DNA of 64,000 nt from Wagnerdoeblera sp046292685. Its GTDB lineage: Bacteria > Pseudomonadota > Alphaproteobacteria > Rhodobacterales > Rhodobacteraceae. How positions within the stretch are numbered: the stretch's first letter is position 1; every line of letters begins with the position of its first letter. Position numbers and translations under genes: made by a program. This document shows positions 52,625 to 61,256 of this stretch, piece by piece. The notes under the pieces are model-generated. The model was given only the letters and a program-made list of their open reading frames with translations, did no database searches and had not been told where the DNA came from. The DNA is taken from NCBI RefSeq assembly GCF_046292685.1, contig NZ_JBKBQM010000006.1:21705-85704 (forward strand), read 5' to 3'.

Positions 52625-54475
52625 ATGCTGCGCATCGAGGACATCACCTATTCCGTCGAAGGCCGCCCCCTGTTCGAGGGCGCCAGCGCCACCATTCCCA
52701 CCGGGCACAAGGTGGGCCTGGTCGGGCGCAACGGCACCGGCAAGACCACGCTGTTCCGGCTGATCCGGGGCGAGCTGGCGCTGGAAGGCGGCAGCATCAC
52801 CCTGCCCGCCCGCGCCCGCATCGGCGGTGTCGCGCAAGAGGTGCCGTCGTCGTCCACCTCGCTGCTCGATACGGTGCTGGCGGCCGATACCGAACGCGCC
52901 GGCCTGATCGCCGAGGCGGCCACCGCCACCGACCCCGCCCGCATCGCCGAGATCCAGACCCGGCTGGCCGATATCGACGCCTGGTCGGCCGAAGGGCGCG
53001 CCAGCGCCATCCTGCGCGGGCTGGGGTTCGATGCGCAGGCACAGCACCGGCCCTGTTCGGATTTCTCGGGCGGCTGGCGGATGCGCGTGGCGCTGGCCGG
53101 CGTGCTGTTCGCGCAGCCCGACCTGCTGCTGCTGGACGAACCGACGAACTACCTCGACCTCGAAGGCGCGCTGTGGCTGGAAAGCTATCTGGCGCGTTAC
53201 CCCAACACGGTCATCATCATCAGCCACGACCGCGGGCTGCTGAACCGTGCCGTCGGGTCCATCCTGCATCTGGAAAACCGCAAGCTGACGCTCTGGGCCG
53301 GCGGATACGACAGTTTCGCCCGCCTGCGCGCCGAACGGCTGGCGGTGCAGGCGGCCGAGGCGAAAAAGCAGGAGGCGCGGCGCGCGCATCTGCAAGCCTT
53401 CGTGGACCGCTTCAAGGCCAAGGCCACCAAGGCGGCGCAGGCGCAATCCCGCGTCAAGATGCTGGAGAAGATGACGCCGATCACCCCGCCGGAGGAGGCG
53501 AAACGGCAGGTCTTTACCTTTCCCGCCCCCGAGGAGCTGTCGCCCCCCATCGTCAGCATGGAAGGCGTCGCGGTGGGTTACGACGGCAAGCCGGTGCTGA
53601 AGGGGCTGTCCTTGCGCATCGACCAGGACGACCGCATCGCGCTTCTGGGCCGCAACGGCGAAGGCAAATCCACGCTGTCGAAGCTTCTGGCGGGCAAGCT
53701 CGGGCCGATGGCGGGGCAGGTCACGCGGTCGGGCAAGCTGCGCATCGGCTATTTCGCCCAGCATCAGGTGGACGAGCTGCACCTGGACGAAACGCCTCTG
53801 CAGCACATCCAGCGGCTGCGCCCGGCCGAAGGTCAGGCGCAGTTGCGCGCGCGGCTGGCGGGCTTCGGGCTGATGGCGGAACAGGCGGAAACCGTGGTGG
53901 GGCGGCTGTCGGGCGGGCAGAAGGCGCGGCTGAGCCTGCTGCTGGCCACCATCGACGCGCCGCATCTCTTGATCCTCGACGAGCCGACCAACCACCTCGA
54001 CATCGAATCGCGCGAGGCGCTGGTGGTGGCCTTGACCGAATATTCCGGCGCCGTGGTGCTGGTCAGCCACGACATGCACCTGCTGGGCCTGGTGGCCGAC
54101 CGGCTGTGGCTGGTCAAGGGCGGCAAGGTGGCCCCCTATGGCAAGGATCTGGAGGCCTACCGCGCCGAGCTGCTGGAGCGCGAGGCACCGCCGCCCAAGG
54201 CCGAAAAACCCAAGGAATCCCGGGCCCGACCCTCGCGCGAGGCGATCCTGGCCTTGCGCGCCGAGGTGCGCAAGTGCGAGGACCGGGTGGCGAAGCTCGA
54301 GGCGATGCGCGCGAAGGTGGCCGATACGCTGGCGGACCCCGCGCTGTATGACGAGGCGCGCCTGCACGAGCTGGAAGGCTGGAACCGCAAGTTCGCCGAA
54401 ATCGAAGAAGCGATGACCCGTGCCGAGGCGCTGTGGCTGGACGCCCAGGAACGGCTGGACGCAGCCGAGGCCTGA
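52625..54475 (+). CDS. ABC-F family ATPase (Uup/YheS-like)
   Basis: A 616-residue cytosolic protein with two ABC domains and no membrane part. Walker A loops GRNGTGKTTLF (about 36) and GRNGEGKSTLS (about 343); signatures FSGGWRMRVALA and LSGGQKARLSLLL; Walker B LLLLDEPTNYLDL and LLILDEPTNHLDI. The linker between domains is about 80 residues of charged helix (ABC_tran_Xtn), and the C-terminal 100 residues form a Lys/Glu-rich coiled coil. ABC-F proteins act on ribosomes at the E site or on branched DNA (Uup); its length and C-terminal coil favour the Uup/YheS branch. Confidence 0.92.
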   Translation: MLRIEDITYSVEGRPLFEGASATIPTGHKVGLVGRNGTGKTTLFRLIRGELALEGGSITLPARARIGGVAQEVPSSSTSLLDTVLAADTERAGLIAEAATATDPARIAEIQTRLADIDAWSAEGRASAILRGLGFDAQAQHRPCSDFSGGWRMRVALAGVLFAQPDLLLLDEPTNYLDLEGALWLESYLARYPNTVIIISHDRGLLNRAVGSILHLENRKLTLWAGGYDSFARLRAERLAVQAAEAKKQEARRAHLQAFVDRFKAKATKAAQAQSRVKMLEKMTPITPPEEAKRQVFTFPAPEELSPPIVSMEGVAVGYDGKPVLKGLSLRIDQDDRIALLGRNGEGKSTLSKLLAGKLGPMAGQVTRSGKLRIGYFAQHQVDELHLDETPLQHIQRLRPAEGQAQLRARLAGFGLMAEQAETVVGRLSGGQKARLSLLLATIDAPHLLILDEPTNHLDIESREALVVALTEYSGAVVLVSHDMHLLGLVADRLWLVKGGKVAPYGKDLEAYRAELLEREAPPPKAEKPKESRARPSREAILALRAEVRKCEDRVAKLEAMRAKVADTLADPALYDEARLHELEGWNRKFAEIEEAMTRAEALWLDAQERLDAAEA

Positions 54476-54553
54476 GCCGTGGCGCCGGGGCTTGGCAGCC
54501 GGCGGCGCAGCCCGTAGCCTGAGCGCCGCGCCACCCCGGGGGACACCGACGCG

Positions 54554-55186
54554 ATGCCCGATACCGCCTTTCTGCTGACCGCGCTGGTCACGCTGTTCGT
54601 GATCGTCGATCCGATCGCGCTGGTGCCGCTGTTCATTCCGCTGACCAAGGGCATGGATGCCGCCCACCGCCGCCGCATCGCGCTGCGCGCCTGTCTGGTG
54701 GCGGCCGGGGTGCTGACGGTGTTCGGGCTGGTGGGCGACGGTTTGCTGACGCTGATCGGCATTTCGATTCCGGCCTTCCGCATCGCCGGCGGGGTGCTGC
54801 TGTTTCTGACCGCGCTCGACATGCTGTTCGAGCGGCGCACCCGCCGGCGCGAGGACAAGACCCACCCCGCCGACCCGCATGAGCTGGACGACCCTTCGGT
54901 GTTTCCGCTGGCGGTGCCGCTGATCGCGGGGCCGGGGGCCATCGCCTCGATGATCCTGCTGACGGCGCAGGCGGGGGGCGGCTGGACCGGATTTCTGATC
55001 GTGGAAGGCGTGATGATGGCGGTGATGGCGGCGACCTTTGCCATGTTCCTGCTGGCCGCCCCGCTGGAGCGCGCGCTGGGGCGCACCGGCACGCTGGTGG
55101 TGACCCGGGTGCTGGGCATGCTGCTGGCTGCGCTGGCGGTGCAGTTCATCATCGACGGGGTCAAGGGCACCGGGCTGGTGGGCTAG
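54554..55186 (+). CDS. MarC family integral membrane protein
   Basis: The 210-residue protein has six predicted membrane helices. Family blocks are VTLFVIVDPIALVPLFIPLT (helix 1 region), FRIAGGVLLFLTALDMLF, VPLIAGPGAIASMIL with the conserved Ala-Gly-Pro-Gly-Ala, and TRVLGMLLAALAVQFIIDG. A cytoplasmic loop of about 25 charged residues (RRTRRREDKTHPADPHE) joins helices 3 and 4. MarC was once linked to multiple antibiotic resistance but its function is unknown. It follows the ABC-F gene by 78 bp. Confidence 0.88.
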   Translation: MPDTAFLLTALVTLFVIVDPIALVPLFIPLTKGMDAAHRRRIALRACLVAAGVLTVFGLVGDGLLTLIGISIPAFRIAGGVLLFLTALDMLFERRTRRREDKTHPADPHELDDPSVFPLAVPLIAGPGAIASMILLTAQAGGGWTGFLIVEGVMMAVMAATFAMFLLAAPLERALGRTGTLVVTRVLGMLLAALAVQFIIDGVKGTGLVG

Positions 55187-55213
55187 CCGGGGCGCGCCTG
55201 CCCGGCGGCAAGG

Positions 55214-55264
55214 CCGGGGGGCGCTGCCCCCCGGACCCCCCGGGATATTTGGACAAGGTGAAAG
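55214..55264 (-). repeat. Intergenic GC-rich repeat, copy G
   Basis: CCGGGGGGCGCTGCCCCCCG then GACCCCCCGGGATATTTGGA and CAAGGTGAAA, an inverted form of copy C/F. It lies in the 165-bp gap between marC and purB, which are on the same strand. Confidence 0.8.
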
Positions 55265-55351
55265 GGCCGGCGGCTTGCCCTGTGGCTTGCGAGCCGCTAG
55301 GAGGGCGGCACCGCCGCGACCCTGCCCGACAGACCGACCGAGAGGCCCGCC

Positions 55352-56656
55352 ATGATCCCCCGCTATTCCCGCCCCGAGATGGTGGCCATCTGGTCGCCGG
55401 AAACCCGGTTCCGCATCTGGTTCGAGATCGAGGCCCATGCCTGCGACGCGCAGGCCGCGCTTGGCGTGATTCCGAAGGCGAATGCCGAAGCGGTGTGGAA
55501 GGCGAAGGACGCGACCTTCGACGTCGGCAGGATCGAGGAAATCGAGGCGGTGACCAAGCACGACGTCATTGCCTTTCTGACCCATCTGGCCGAGATCGTG
55601 GGGGCAGAGGAAGCGCGCTTTGTCCATCAGGGCATGACCAGTTCGGATGTGCTGGACACGACGCTGAACATCCAGCTGGTGCGCGCGGCCGACCTGCTGC
55701 TGGCCGGGGTGGATCGGGTGCTGGCGGCGCTGAAGACCCGTGCCTACGAACACAAGGACACCGTGCGCATCGGGCGCAGCCACGGCATTCATGCCGAACC
55801 CACGACGATGGGCCTGACCTTTGCGCGGTTCTATGCCGAGATGAAGCGGGGCCGCGAGCGGCTGGAGAACGCCCGCAAGGAAGTGGCCACCGGCGCGATT
55901 TCCGGCGCGGTGGGCACTTTCGCCAACATCGACCCGGCGGTCGAGGAACACGTCTGCAAGATGCTGGGCCTGCGCCCCGAGCCGATTTCGACCCAGGTCA
56001 TCCCGCGCGACCGGCATGCGATGTTCTTTGCCACGCTGGGTGTCATCGCAAGCTCCATCGAGAACATCGCCATCGAGATCCGCCACATGCAGCGCACCGA
56101 GGTGCTGGAGGCCGAGGAATATTTCAGCCCCGGCCAGAAGGGCTCCAGCGCGATGCCGCACAAGCGCAACCCGGTGCTGACCGAAAACCTGACCGGGCTT
56201 GCGCGGCTGGTGCGCATGGCGGTGATCCCGGCGATGGAGAACGTGGCGCTCTGGCACGAGCGCGACATCAGCCATTCTTCGGTGGAGCGCATGATCGGCC
56301 CCGATGCCACGGTGACGCTGGACTTCGCCTTGCACCGGCTGGCCGGCGTGGTGGAAAAGCTGGTGATCTACCCCGAGAACATGTTGAAGAACTTGAACAG
56401 GTTCAAGGGTCTGGTCATGAGCCAGCGGGTGTTGCTGGCGCTGACGCAGGCCGGTGTCAGCCGCGAGGATGCCTATGCCATCGTCCAGCGCAACGCGATG
56501 AAGGTCTGGGAACAGGGCGCGGATTTCAAGACCGAGCTGCTGGCCGACCCGCAGGTGACCGCCGCCCTGTCGCCGGCCGAGATCGAGGAAAAGTTCGATC
56601 TCGGCTATCACACCAGGCATGTGGATACGATCTTTGCCCGGGTTTTCGGCAGCTGA
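55352..56656 (+). CDS. purB: Adenylosuccinate lyase PurB
   Basis: Fumarase-superfamily lyase acting twice in purine synthesis, on SAICAR and on adenylosuccinate. 434 residues, the short (Bacillus-like) form. Signature GSSAMPHKRNP (about residues 264-274), GMTSSDVLDTTL, and RSHGIHAEPTTMG with the catalytic His; the C-terminal AQ-rich SDR-like helices follow. Start ATG 55352 after a GAGGCCCGCC leader without a good ribosome site. Repeat copy G lies upstream. Confidence 0.96.
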   Translation: MIPRYSRPEMVAIWSPETRFRIWFEIEAHACDAQAALGVIPKANAEAVWKAKDATFDVGRIEEIEAVTKHDVIAFLTHLAEIVGAEEARFVHQGMTSSDVLDTTLNIQLVRAADLLLAGVDRVLAALKTRAYEHKDTVRIGRSHGIHAEPTTMGLTFARFYAEMKRGRERLENARKEVATGAISGAVGTFANIDPAVEEHVCKMLGLRPEPISTQVIPRDRHAMFFATLGVIASSIENIAIEIRHMQRTEVLEAEEYFSPGQKGSSAMPHKRNPVLTENLTGLARLVRMAVIPAMENVALWHERDISHSSVERMIGPDATVTLDFALHRLAGVVEKLVIYPENMLKNLNRFKGLVMSQRVLLALTQAGVSREDAYAIVQRNAMKVWEQGADFKTELLADPQVTAALSPAEIEEKFDLGYHTRHVDTIFARVFGS

Positions 56657-56662
56657 GGCGGC

Positions 56663-56680
56663 GATCACGCATCCGTGATC
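56663..56680 (+). terminator. Hairpin after purB
   Basis: GATCACG-CATC-CGTGATC, a perfect 7-bp stem 7 bp after the purB stop, followed by a second imperfect stem GAAATGC...GCATTTC (56684-56719). Neither has a T tract; together they could attenuate read-through. Confidence 0.4.
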
Positions 56681-56765
56681 CGCTGAAATGCGCCAGCGCG
56701 TGGAAAAGCGGCATTTCGTGCTAGGCTTTTGCCTGCGGGCATTCCGCCTGTCAGGGAGATGACGC

Positions 56766-56924
56766 ATGAAGGCAAAGGTTCTGTTTTCCGCCCTCGTCCT
56801 GGGGCTACTGCCGGGTGTGGCCGTTGCGCAATGCGCGGGCAAGCACGAACAGGTGGTGCAATGCGGCCAGGGCGAAAGCCGCGACCCGGTGTCGGGTCAG
56901 TGCGTGAAGCCGGTGCACAGCTGA
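56766..56924 (+). CDS. Small secreted Cys-containing protein
   Basis: A 52-residue ORF with a clear signal peptide, MKAKVLFSALVLGLLPGVAVA, cut before QCAGKH. The mature 31-residue part has three cysteines (in AQCAGK, VQCGQG and GQCVKP), the sequence DPVSGQCVKP near its end, and is hydrophilic. Similar short periplasmic proteins with a terminal SGxCVPxxS occur widely in Rhodobacteraceae, as far as I recall, but have no assigned function. GGGAG precedes the ATG by 8 bases. It is between purB and the fliG-like gene and was chosen on signal peptide and codon pattern. Confidence 0.72.
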   Translation: MKAKVLFSALVLGLLPGVAVAQCAGKHEQVVQCGQGESRDPVSGQCVKPVHS

Positions 56925-56983
56925 TAACCGGCGCTTAACTTGCGCATGGCACCTTGCGGGGCATGACCCGCAAGGAGGCCCCC

Positions 56984-58036
56984 ATGACCCAGGCTTTGGC
57001 CCGGATTACGCCGCACCGGATCGCGGTGCAGGATGCTCCGGCGCAGACGCTCAGCAACCGCGAAAAGGCCGCGATCATCGTGCGGCTCTTGCTGGCCGAA
57101 GGGGCGCCCTTGCCCTTGTCGGCCTTGCCCGACCACATGCAGGCCGCGCTGACCGAACAGATTGCCAGCATGCGGCTGGTCGACCGCGAGACGATGGCGG
57201 CGGTGGTGGACGAATTCCTGGGGCAGCTCGAATCGGTGGGCCTGGCCTTTCCCGGCGGGCTCGAAGGGGCGTTGTCGATGCTCGACGGGCATATCAGCCC
57301 TTCGGCCGCCAGCCGCCTGCGCCGCATGGCCGGCGCCTCGGGCAAGGTCGATCCGTGGGAACGGATCGTGCCCTTGCCGGCCGAACGCCTGCTGCCGGTG
57401 CTGGAGGACGAGGCGGTCGAGGTGGGGGCGGTGCTGCTGTCGAAGCTGCCGGTATCCAAGGCGGCCGACCTGCTGGGCAAGCTGCCGGGCGACAAGGCGC
57501 GGCGCGTGGCCCATGCGGTTTCGCTGACCGGCAACATCGACCCCGACACGGTGCGGCGCATCGGCCTATCGCTGGCCGGACAGCTCGATGCCCAGCCGCC
57601 GCGCGCTTTCGACACCGGGCCGGAGGAGCGGGTGGGGGCGATTCTGAACGTGTCTTCCGCCGCGGTGCGCGATGCCTTGCTGGACGGGCTGACGGCCGAG
57701 GACGCGGCCTTTGCCGAACGGGTGCGCCGGTCGATCTTCACCTTCGGGCATATTCCGGCCCGCGTGCCGCCGCGCGATGTGCCCAAGCTGGTGCGCGTGG
57801 TGGACCAGCCGACCCTGGTCACCGCGCTGGCCGGGGCCGCCGGGCCGCTGGAGCCGGTGGCCGAGTTCATCCTGGCCAACATGAGCCAACGCATGGCGCA
57901 GGCGCTGCGCGAGGAAATGGCCGCCCGCGGCAAGGTGCGCGAGAAGGATGCCGAGGCCGCGCAGTCCGCCGTGGTCGAGGCGGTGCGCCGGCTGGAGGCC
58001 GAAGGCGAAATCACCCTGATCCGCCCCGACGACTGA
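56984..58036 (+). CDS. fliG: Flagellar motor switch protein FliG-like
   Basis: The 350-residue protein follows FliG order: N domain (SNREKAAIIVRLLLAEG, MRLVDRETMAAVVDEF), middle domain (LLSKLPVSKAADLLGKLP), and C-terminal torque domain (VPPRDVPKLVRVVDQPTL, ILANMSQRMAQALREEM, VVEAVRRLEAEGEI). AAGGAGG precedes the ATG. FliG links the MS-ring and FliM and meets the stator. No flagellar gene is nearby. The charged ridge is altered (FGHIPARVPPRD where E. coli-type proteins have an acidic run before the DDR), so it may be a divergent or second copy. Confidence 0.82.
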   Translation: MTQALARITPHRIAVQDAPAQTLSNREKAAIIVRLLLAEGAPLPLSALPDHMQAALTEQIASMRLVDRETMAAVVDEFLGQLESVGLAFPGGLEGALSMLDGHISPSAASRLRRMAGASGKVDPWERIVPLPAERLLPVLEDEAVEVGAVLLSKLPVSKAADLLGKLPGDKARRVAHAVSLTGNIDPDTVRRIGLSLAGQLDAQPPRAFDTGPEERVGAILNVSSAAVRDALLDGLTAEDAAFAERVRRSIFTFGHIPARVPPRDVPKLVRVVDQPTLVTALAGAAGPLEPVAEFILANMSQRMAQALREEMAARGKVREKDAEAAQSAVVEAVRRLEAEGEITLIRPDD

Positions 58037-58108
58037 TGCGGTGGCGCCTTGCCCGGGCTTGCGCTAGTTTGCGCGCAAGGGGCGGCACGGCCCTGCGAAA
58101 GGGGCGGC

Positions 58109-60163
58109 ATGGCGGATCGGGCAGCGCAGCAGGGGCAGCCGCAAAGGCTGTGGTGCACGGCACCGGGGCTTTGGCTGCCGGGCCGGGTGCGGCGCATCCT
58201 GACGCTGGCCGGGCTGGTGCCGGTGCCGGCCACGCCGCTGGCCGGCCCGGGGCCGGACGACCTTGTGGGCACCTGGGGCCAGAGCCCGCTGGCCGCCCGG
58301 GCCGAGGCGCTGGCCAAGGCGCGGGGGGCGCGCCTCGTGCGGGTCGAGGATGCGTTTCTGCGCGGCATCCAGCCCGGCCGGGCGGGGCGGCGCGGCGACG
58401 GGCCGCTGGGCCTGCTGATCGACCGCACGGGCGGCGTGCATTTCGACCCGACCCGGCCATCGGCGCTGGAAACCCTGCTGGCCACGCACCCGCTGGACGA
58501 TACCGCGCTGCTGGACCGCGCGCGCGAAGGCATGGGGCGGTTGGCGGCGGCGCGGCTTTCGAAATACAACGGCAGCGATCCGGGGCTGGCGGCCCCGCCG
58601 CCCGGCTATGTGCTGGTGGTGGACCAGACCCGGGGCGATGCCGCCATCGCGGCCGGCGGTGCCGGCTTCGGCACCTTCCGCGAGATGCTGTTTCGCGCGC
58701 AGGACGATCACCCCGGCCGGCGCATCGTGATCCGCACCCATCCCGAAACCGCCGCCGCCTTGCGCCCGGGCCATTTCGGCCCGGCCGATGCCGCCGCCCA
58801 TGTCACGGTGATGACCGAACCCGTCTCGCCCCATGCGCTGCTGGAAGGCGCCGTCGCGGTCTATACCGTCAGTTCGCAACTGGGGTTCGAGGCGATCCTG
58901 GCCGGCCACCGGCCGCAGGTCTTCGGGCGCCCCTTCTATGCCGGCTGGGGGCTCAGCGACGATCATGGCGGGCCCCTGCCCCGGCGGCATCGCAAGCTGA
59001 CGCGGGCGCAGCTGTTCGCGGCAGCCATGATCCTGGCGCCGGTCTGGCACGACCCCTGCCGCGACCGGCTGTGCAGCTTCGAGGAGGCGCTCGACCAGCT
59101 GGAGGCCGAGGTGCGTGCCTGGCGCGAGGATCGGCGCGGCCATGTCGCCGCCGGGATGCGGCTGTGGAAACGCGCGGCGCTGCAAGGGTTTTTCGGGCGC
59201 GAACGGCCGGTGCGCTTTGTCGACCCGCCGGCGCGCGCGGCGCAAAAGGCGGCGGCGACCGGCCGGCGCCTGCTGGTCTGGGCCGGGCAGGACGGCACCT
59301 TGCCGCGCGACACGCCGGCCTTGCGGCTGGAAGACGGGCTGATCCGTTCGCGCGGGCTGGGTGCCGATCTGGTGCCGCCGCTGTCGCTGGTGGCCGACGA
59401 TCTGGGCATCTACTACGACCCAACCCGCGAAAGCCGGCTGGAACGCCTGGTTTCGCAACCGCTGCGCCCCGGCCAACGCCTGCGCGCCGAACGGCTGGTG
59501 GCGCGGCTGGTGGCGGCCGGGGTGACGAAATACAACCTGGGCGGCGCCTTGCCCGACCTGCCCCCCGGCCACCGCATCCTGGTGCCCGGCCAGGTCGAGG
59601 ATGACGCCAGCCTGCGCCTGGGCGGCGGCGAGGTGCGCACGAACCTTGGCTTGCTGGAACGGGTGCGGGCCGAAAACCCCGCCGCGGTGATCCTGTGGAA
59701 GCCCCACCCCGATGTCGAGGCGGGCCTGCGCCCCGGCGCCGTGCCGGCCGACCGGCTTGCCGGGCTGGCCGATGCGACGCTGGCGGGGGTGGATGCGGCG
59801 CTGGCGCTGTCGGTCGCGGACGAGGTCTGGACCATGACCTCGACCCTCGGGTTCGAGGCGCTGTTGCGCGGCGTGCCGGTCACCTGCCTTGGCGCGCCGT
59901 TCTATGCCGGCTGGGGGCTGACGCGCTGCCTCGGGCCGGTGCCGGCGCGGCGGCAGGCGCGCCCCGATGTGGCGGCGCTGGCCCATGCCGTGCTGATCGC
60001 CTATCCGCGCTACCGCGACCCGGTGTCGGGCCGCCCCTGCCCGCCCGAAGTGGTGGTGGACCGGCTGGCCGACGGCCGCGTGCTGCCCCGTTCGGCCGCG
60101 CTGCGGCTTTTGGCCAAGGCGCAAGGCGCGCTGGCCGGCCACGCCTGGCTGTGGCGCCGCTAG
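58109..60163 (+). CDS. kpsC: Capsule polysaccharide transferase KpsC-like (two-domain)
   Basis: The 684-residue protein contains two copies of the capsule-synthesis domain. Each has the same landmarks: SKYNGSDPG / TKYNLGGAL, FEAILAGHRPQVFGRPFYAGW / FEALLRGVPVTCLG then FYAGWGL. In group 2 capsule systems KpsC (LipA in Neisseria) adds alternating beta-Kdo residues to the lipid anchor of the polysaccharide. KpsS, its usual partner, is not adjacent, and no export genes are seen. The start ATG 58109 is 73 bp after the fliG-like stop; the two are probably separate functions sharing a transcript. Confidence 0.9.
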   Translation: MADRAAQQGQPQRLWCTAPGLWLPGRVRRILTLAGLVPVPATPLAGPGPDDLVGTWGQSPLAARAEALAKARGARLVRVEDAFLRGIQPGRAGRRGDGPLGLLIDRTGGVHFDPTRPSALETLLATHPLDDTALLDRAREGMGRLAAARLSKYNGSDPGLAAPPPGYVLVVDQTRGDAAIAAGGAGFGTFREMLFRAQDDHPGRRIVIRTHPETAAALRPGHFGPADAAAHVTVMTEPVSPHALLEGAVAVYTVSSQLGFEAILAGHRPQVFGRPFYAGWGLSDDHGGPLPRRHRKLTRAQLFAAAMILAPVWHDPCRDRLCSFEEALDQLEAEVRAWREDRRGHVAAGMRLWKRAALQGFFGRERPVRFVDPPARAAQKAAATGRRLLVWAGQDGTLPRDTPALRLEDGLIRSRGLGADLVPPLSLVADDLGIYYDPTRESRLERLVSQPLRPGQRLRAERLVARLVAAGVTKYNLGGALPDLPPGHRILVPGQVEDDASLRLGGGEVRTNLGLLERVRAENPAAVILWKPHPDVEAGLRPGAVPADRLAGLADATLAGVDAALALSVADEVWTMTSTLGFEALLRGVPVTCLGAPFYAGWGLTRCLGPVPARRQARPDVAALAHAVLIAYPRYRDPVSGRPCPPEVVVDRLADGRVLPRSAALRLLAKAQGALAGHAWLWRR

Positions 60164-60169
60164 CCGCCC

Positions 60170-60631
60170 CTAGCGGCGGCGGGTGCTGCGGGCGTTCTGG
60201 GCGCCGGTGACGGTGATGGTGCGCACCCCTTCCAGCTGGAAGCTGGTCAGGAAGGTGGCCACCGTCACCTCGCGCGACATGGGCGTGCCTTGCGGCGGGG
60301 TGCCTTGCGGGCGCTTGACCACAAAGCGGAACACGATTTCGCCCGGCTTGGCCTCGGCCTCGCGGATCAGTTCGGCCTTGTACCAGCCTTGCGTGGTCGG
60401 CAGGCCCTTGGCGCGCACGATGGCGCCGCCGGTGGTGGGCTCGACGAACAGTTCGGTGACCTGGTCCACCGGCACCCGCCCACCGTCGACCGCCGCGGCC
60501 GCCTGCGCCACCGCCCGCTGTTCGCGCGAGGCGCCGAACCAGTTGAAGGGGTTGAAGCGCGAGTCGCGCACGCTTGCGCAGCCGGTCACCAGCATGACCG
60601 ACGCCAATCCTGCCAGAACCGCCTTGCGCAT
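60170..60631 (-). CDS. Putative lipoprotein
   Basis: The 153-residue protein begins MRKAVLAGLASVMLVTGCAS, with lipobox VTGC (Cys18), so it would be lipidated and held at the inner or outer membrane. The mature part has a region around VDQVTELFVEPTTGGAIVRA and a beta-rich stretch ending FLTSFQLEGVRTITVTGA. I do not recognise a characterised family. Convergent with kpsC (6 bp apart) and divergent from sufE (128 bp). Confidence 0.72.
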   Translation of the reverse strand: MRKAVLAGLASVMLVTGCASVRDSRFNPFNWFGASREQRAVAQAAAAVDGGRVPVDQVTELFVEPTTGGAIVRAKGLPTTQGWYKAELIREAEAKPGEIVFRFVVKRPQGTPPQGTPMSREVTVATFLTSFQLEGVRTITVTGAQNARSTRRR

Positions 60632-60758
60632 CCGCCTCTCCTTGCCGACCCTGTCCTTTGCCTAGCCGATGCCACCGCCTTTGAAAAGCACCCAAGCCAG
60701 CGGGGCTGGACCTTTGGCGCCCCGCGGCCTAGGTCTGGCGCAGAACCGGAGAACGCTC

Positions 60759-61169
60759 ATGGCCACCGCCGCCTTCGAAGACATCGCCGAAACCTTCGAG
60801 TTTCTCGACAACTGGGAAGACCGCTATCGTCACGTCATCGAGCTGGGCAAGGCCATGCCGCCCATGCCCGAGGCGCTGAAGGTGCCGGCGACCAGGGTCG
60901 AGGGCTGCGCCAGCCAGGTCTGGCTGCACCCGACGATTTCCGACGGCCGGTTCGGGTTCACCGGCGACAGCGACGCGATGATCGTGCGCGGGCTGATCGC
61001 GGTGTTGCACGCGCTCTATTCGGGCGTGCCGCTGGCCGAGGTGGCGCGCATCGACGCGGCGGCGGAACTGGGGCGGCTGGGGCTGAACGACCACCTGTCG
61101 GCGCAACGCTCGAACGGGGTGCGCGCGATGGTCGAACGCATCCGCAAGCTGGCGGCGGCCGCTGCCTGA
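60759..61169 (+). CDS. sufE: Cysteine desulfuration protein SufE
   Basis: A 136-residue sulfur acceptor that takes persulfide from SufS for Fe-S cluster assembly. The acceptor Cys50 is in RVEGCASQVWL, the family signature, and DRYRHVIELGKAMPPMPE precedes it. The rest of the suf operon is not here; SufE is frequently encoded alone in alphaproteobacteria. Start ATG 60759 begins MATAAFEDIAETFEFLDNWE. Confidence 0.93.
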   Translation: MATAAFEDIAETFEFLDNWEDRYRHVIELGKAMPPMPEALKVPATRVEGCASQVWLHPTISDGRFGFTGDSDAMIVRGLIAVLHALYSGVPLAEVARIDAAAELGRLGLNDHLSAQRSNGVRAMVERIRKLAAAAA

Positions 61170-61256
61170 GGTGCGGAATCGCGGCCTGCGCCGCCCGGGG
61201 TGCGGAATGGCGGCCTGCGCCGCCAGGAATGCAGGGTGGCGGCCTAAGCCGCCTGA
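61170..61256 (+). repeat. 29-bp tandem repeat with internal hairpins
   Basis: Three units starting GGTGCGGAAT (61170), GGTGCGGAAT (61199) and, degenerate, AATGCAGGGT (61228). Each contains an inverted repeat: the second GGCGGC-CTGC-GCCGCC, the third GGCGGC-CTAA-GCCGCC. The first unit starts at the base after the sufE stop; the third overlaps the 3' end of the convergent thioesterase gene and supplies its TAG stop. Confidence 0.75.

Noticed and set aside
52067..56842. A 1591-residue minus-strand frame opposite the ABC-F, marC and purB genes, ending in ndk
   Set aside because: High GC keeps the antisense frame open. Only the last 140 codons (ndk) look like a protein; the rest is His/Arg/Gln-rich shadow.
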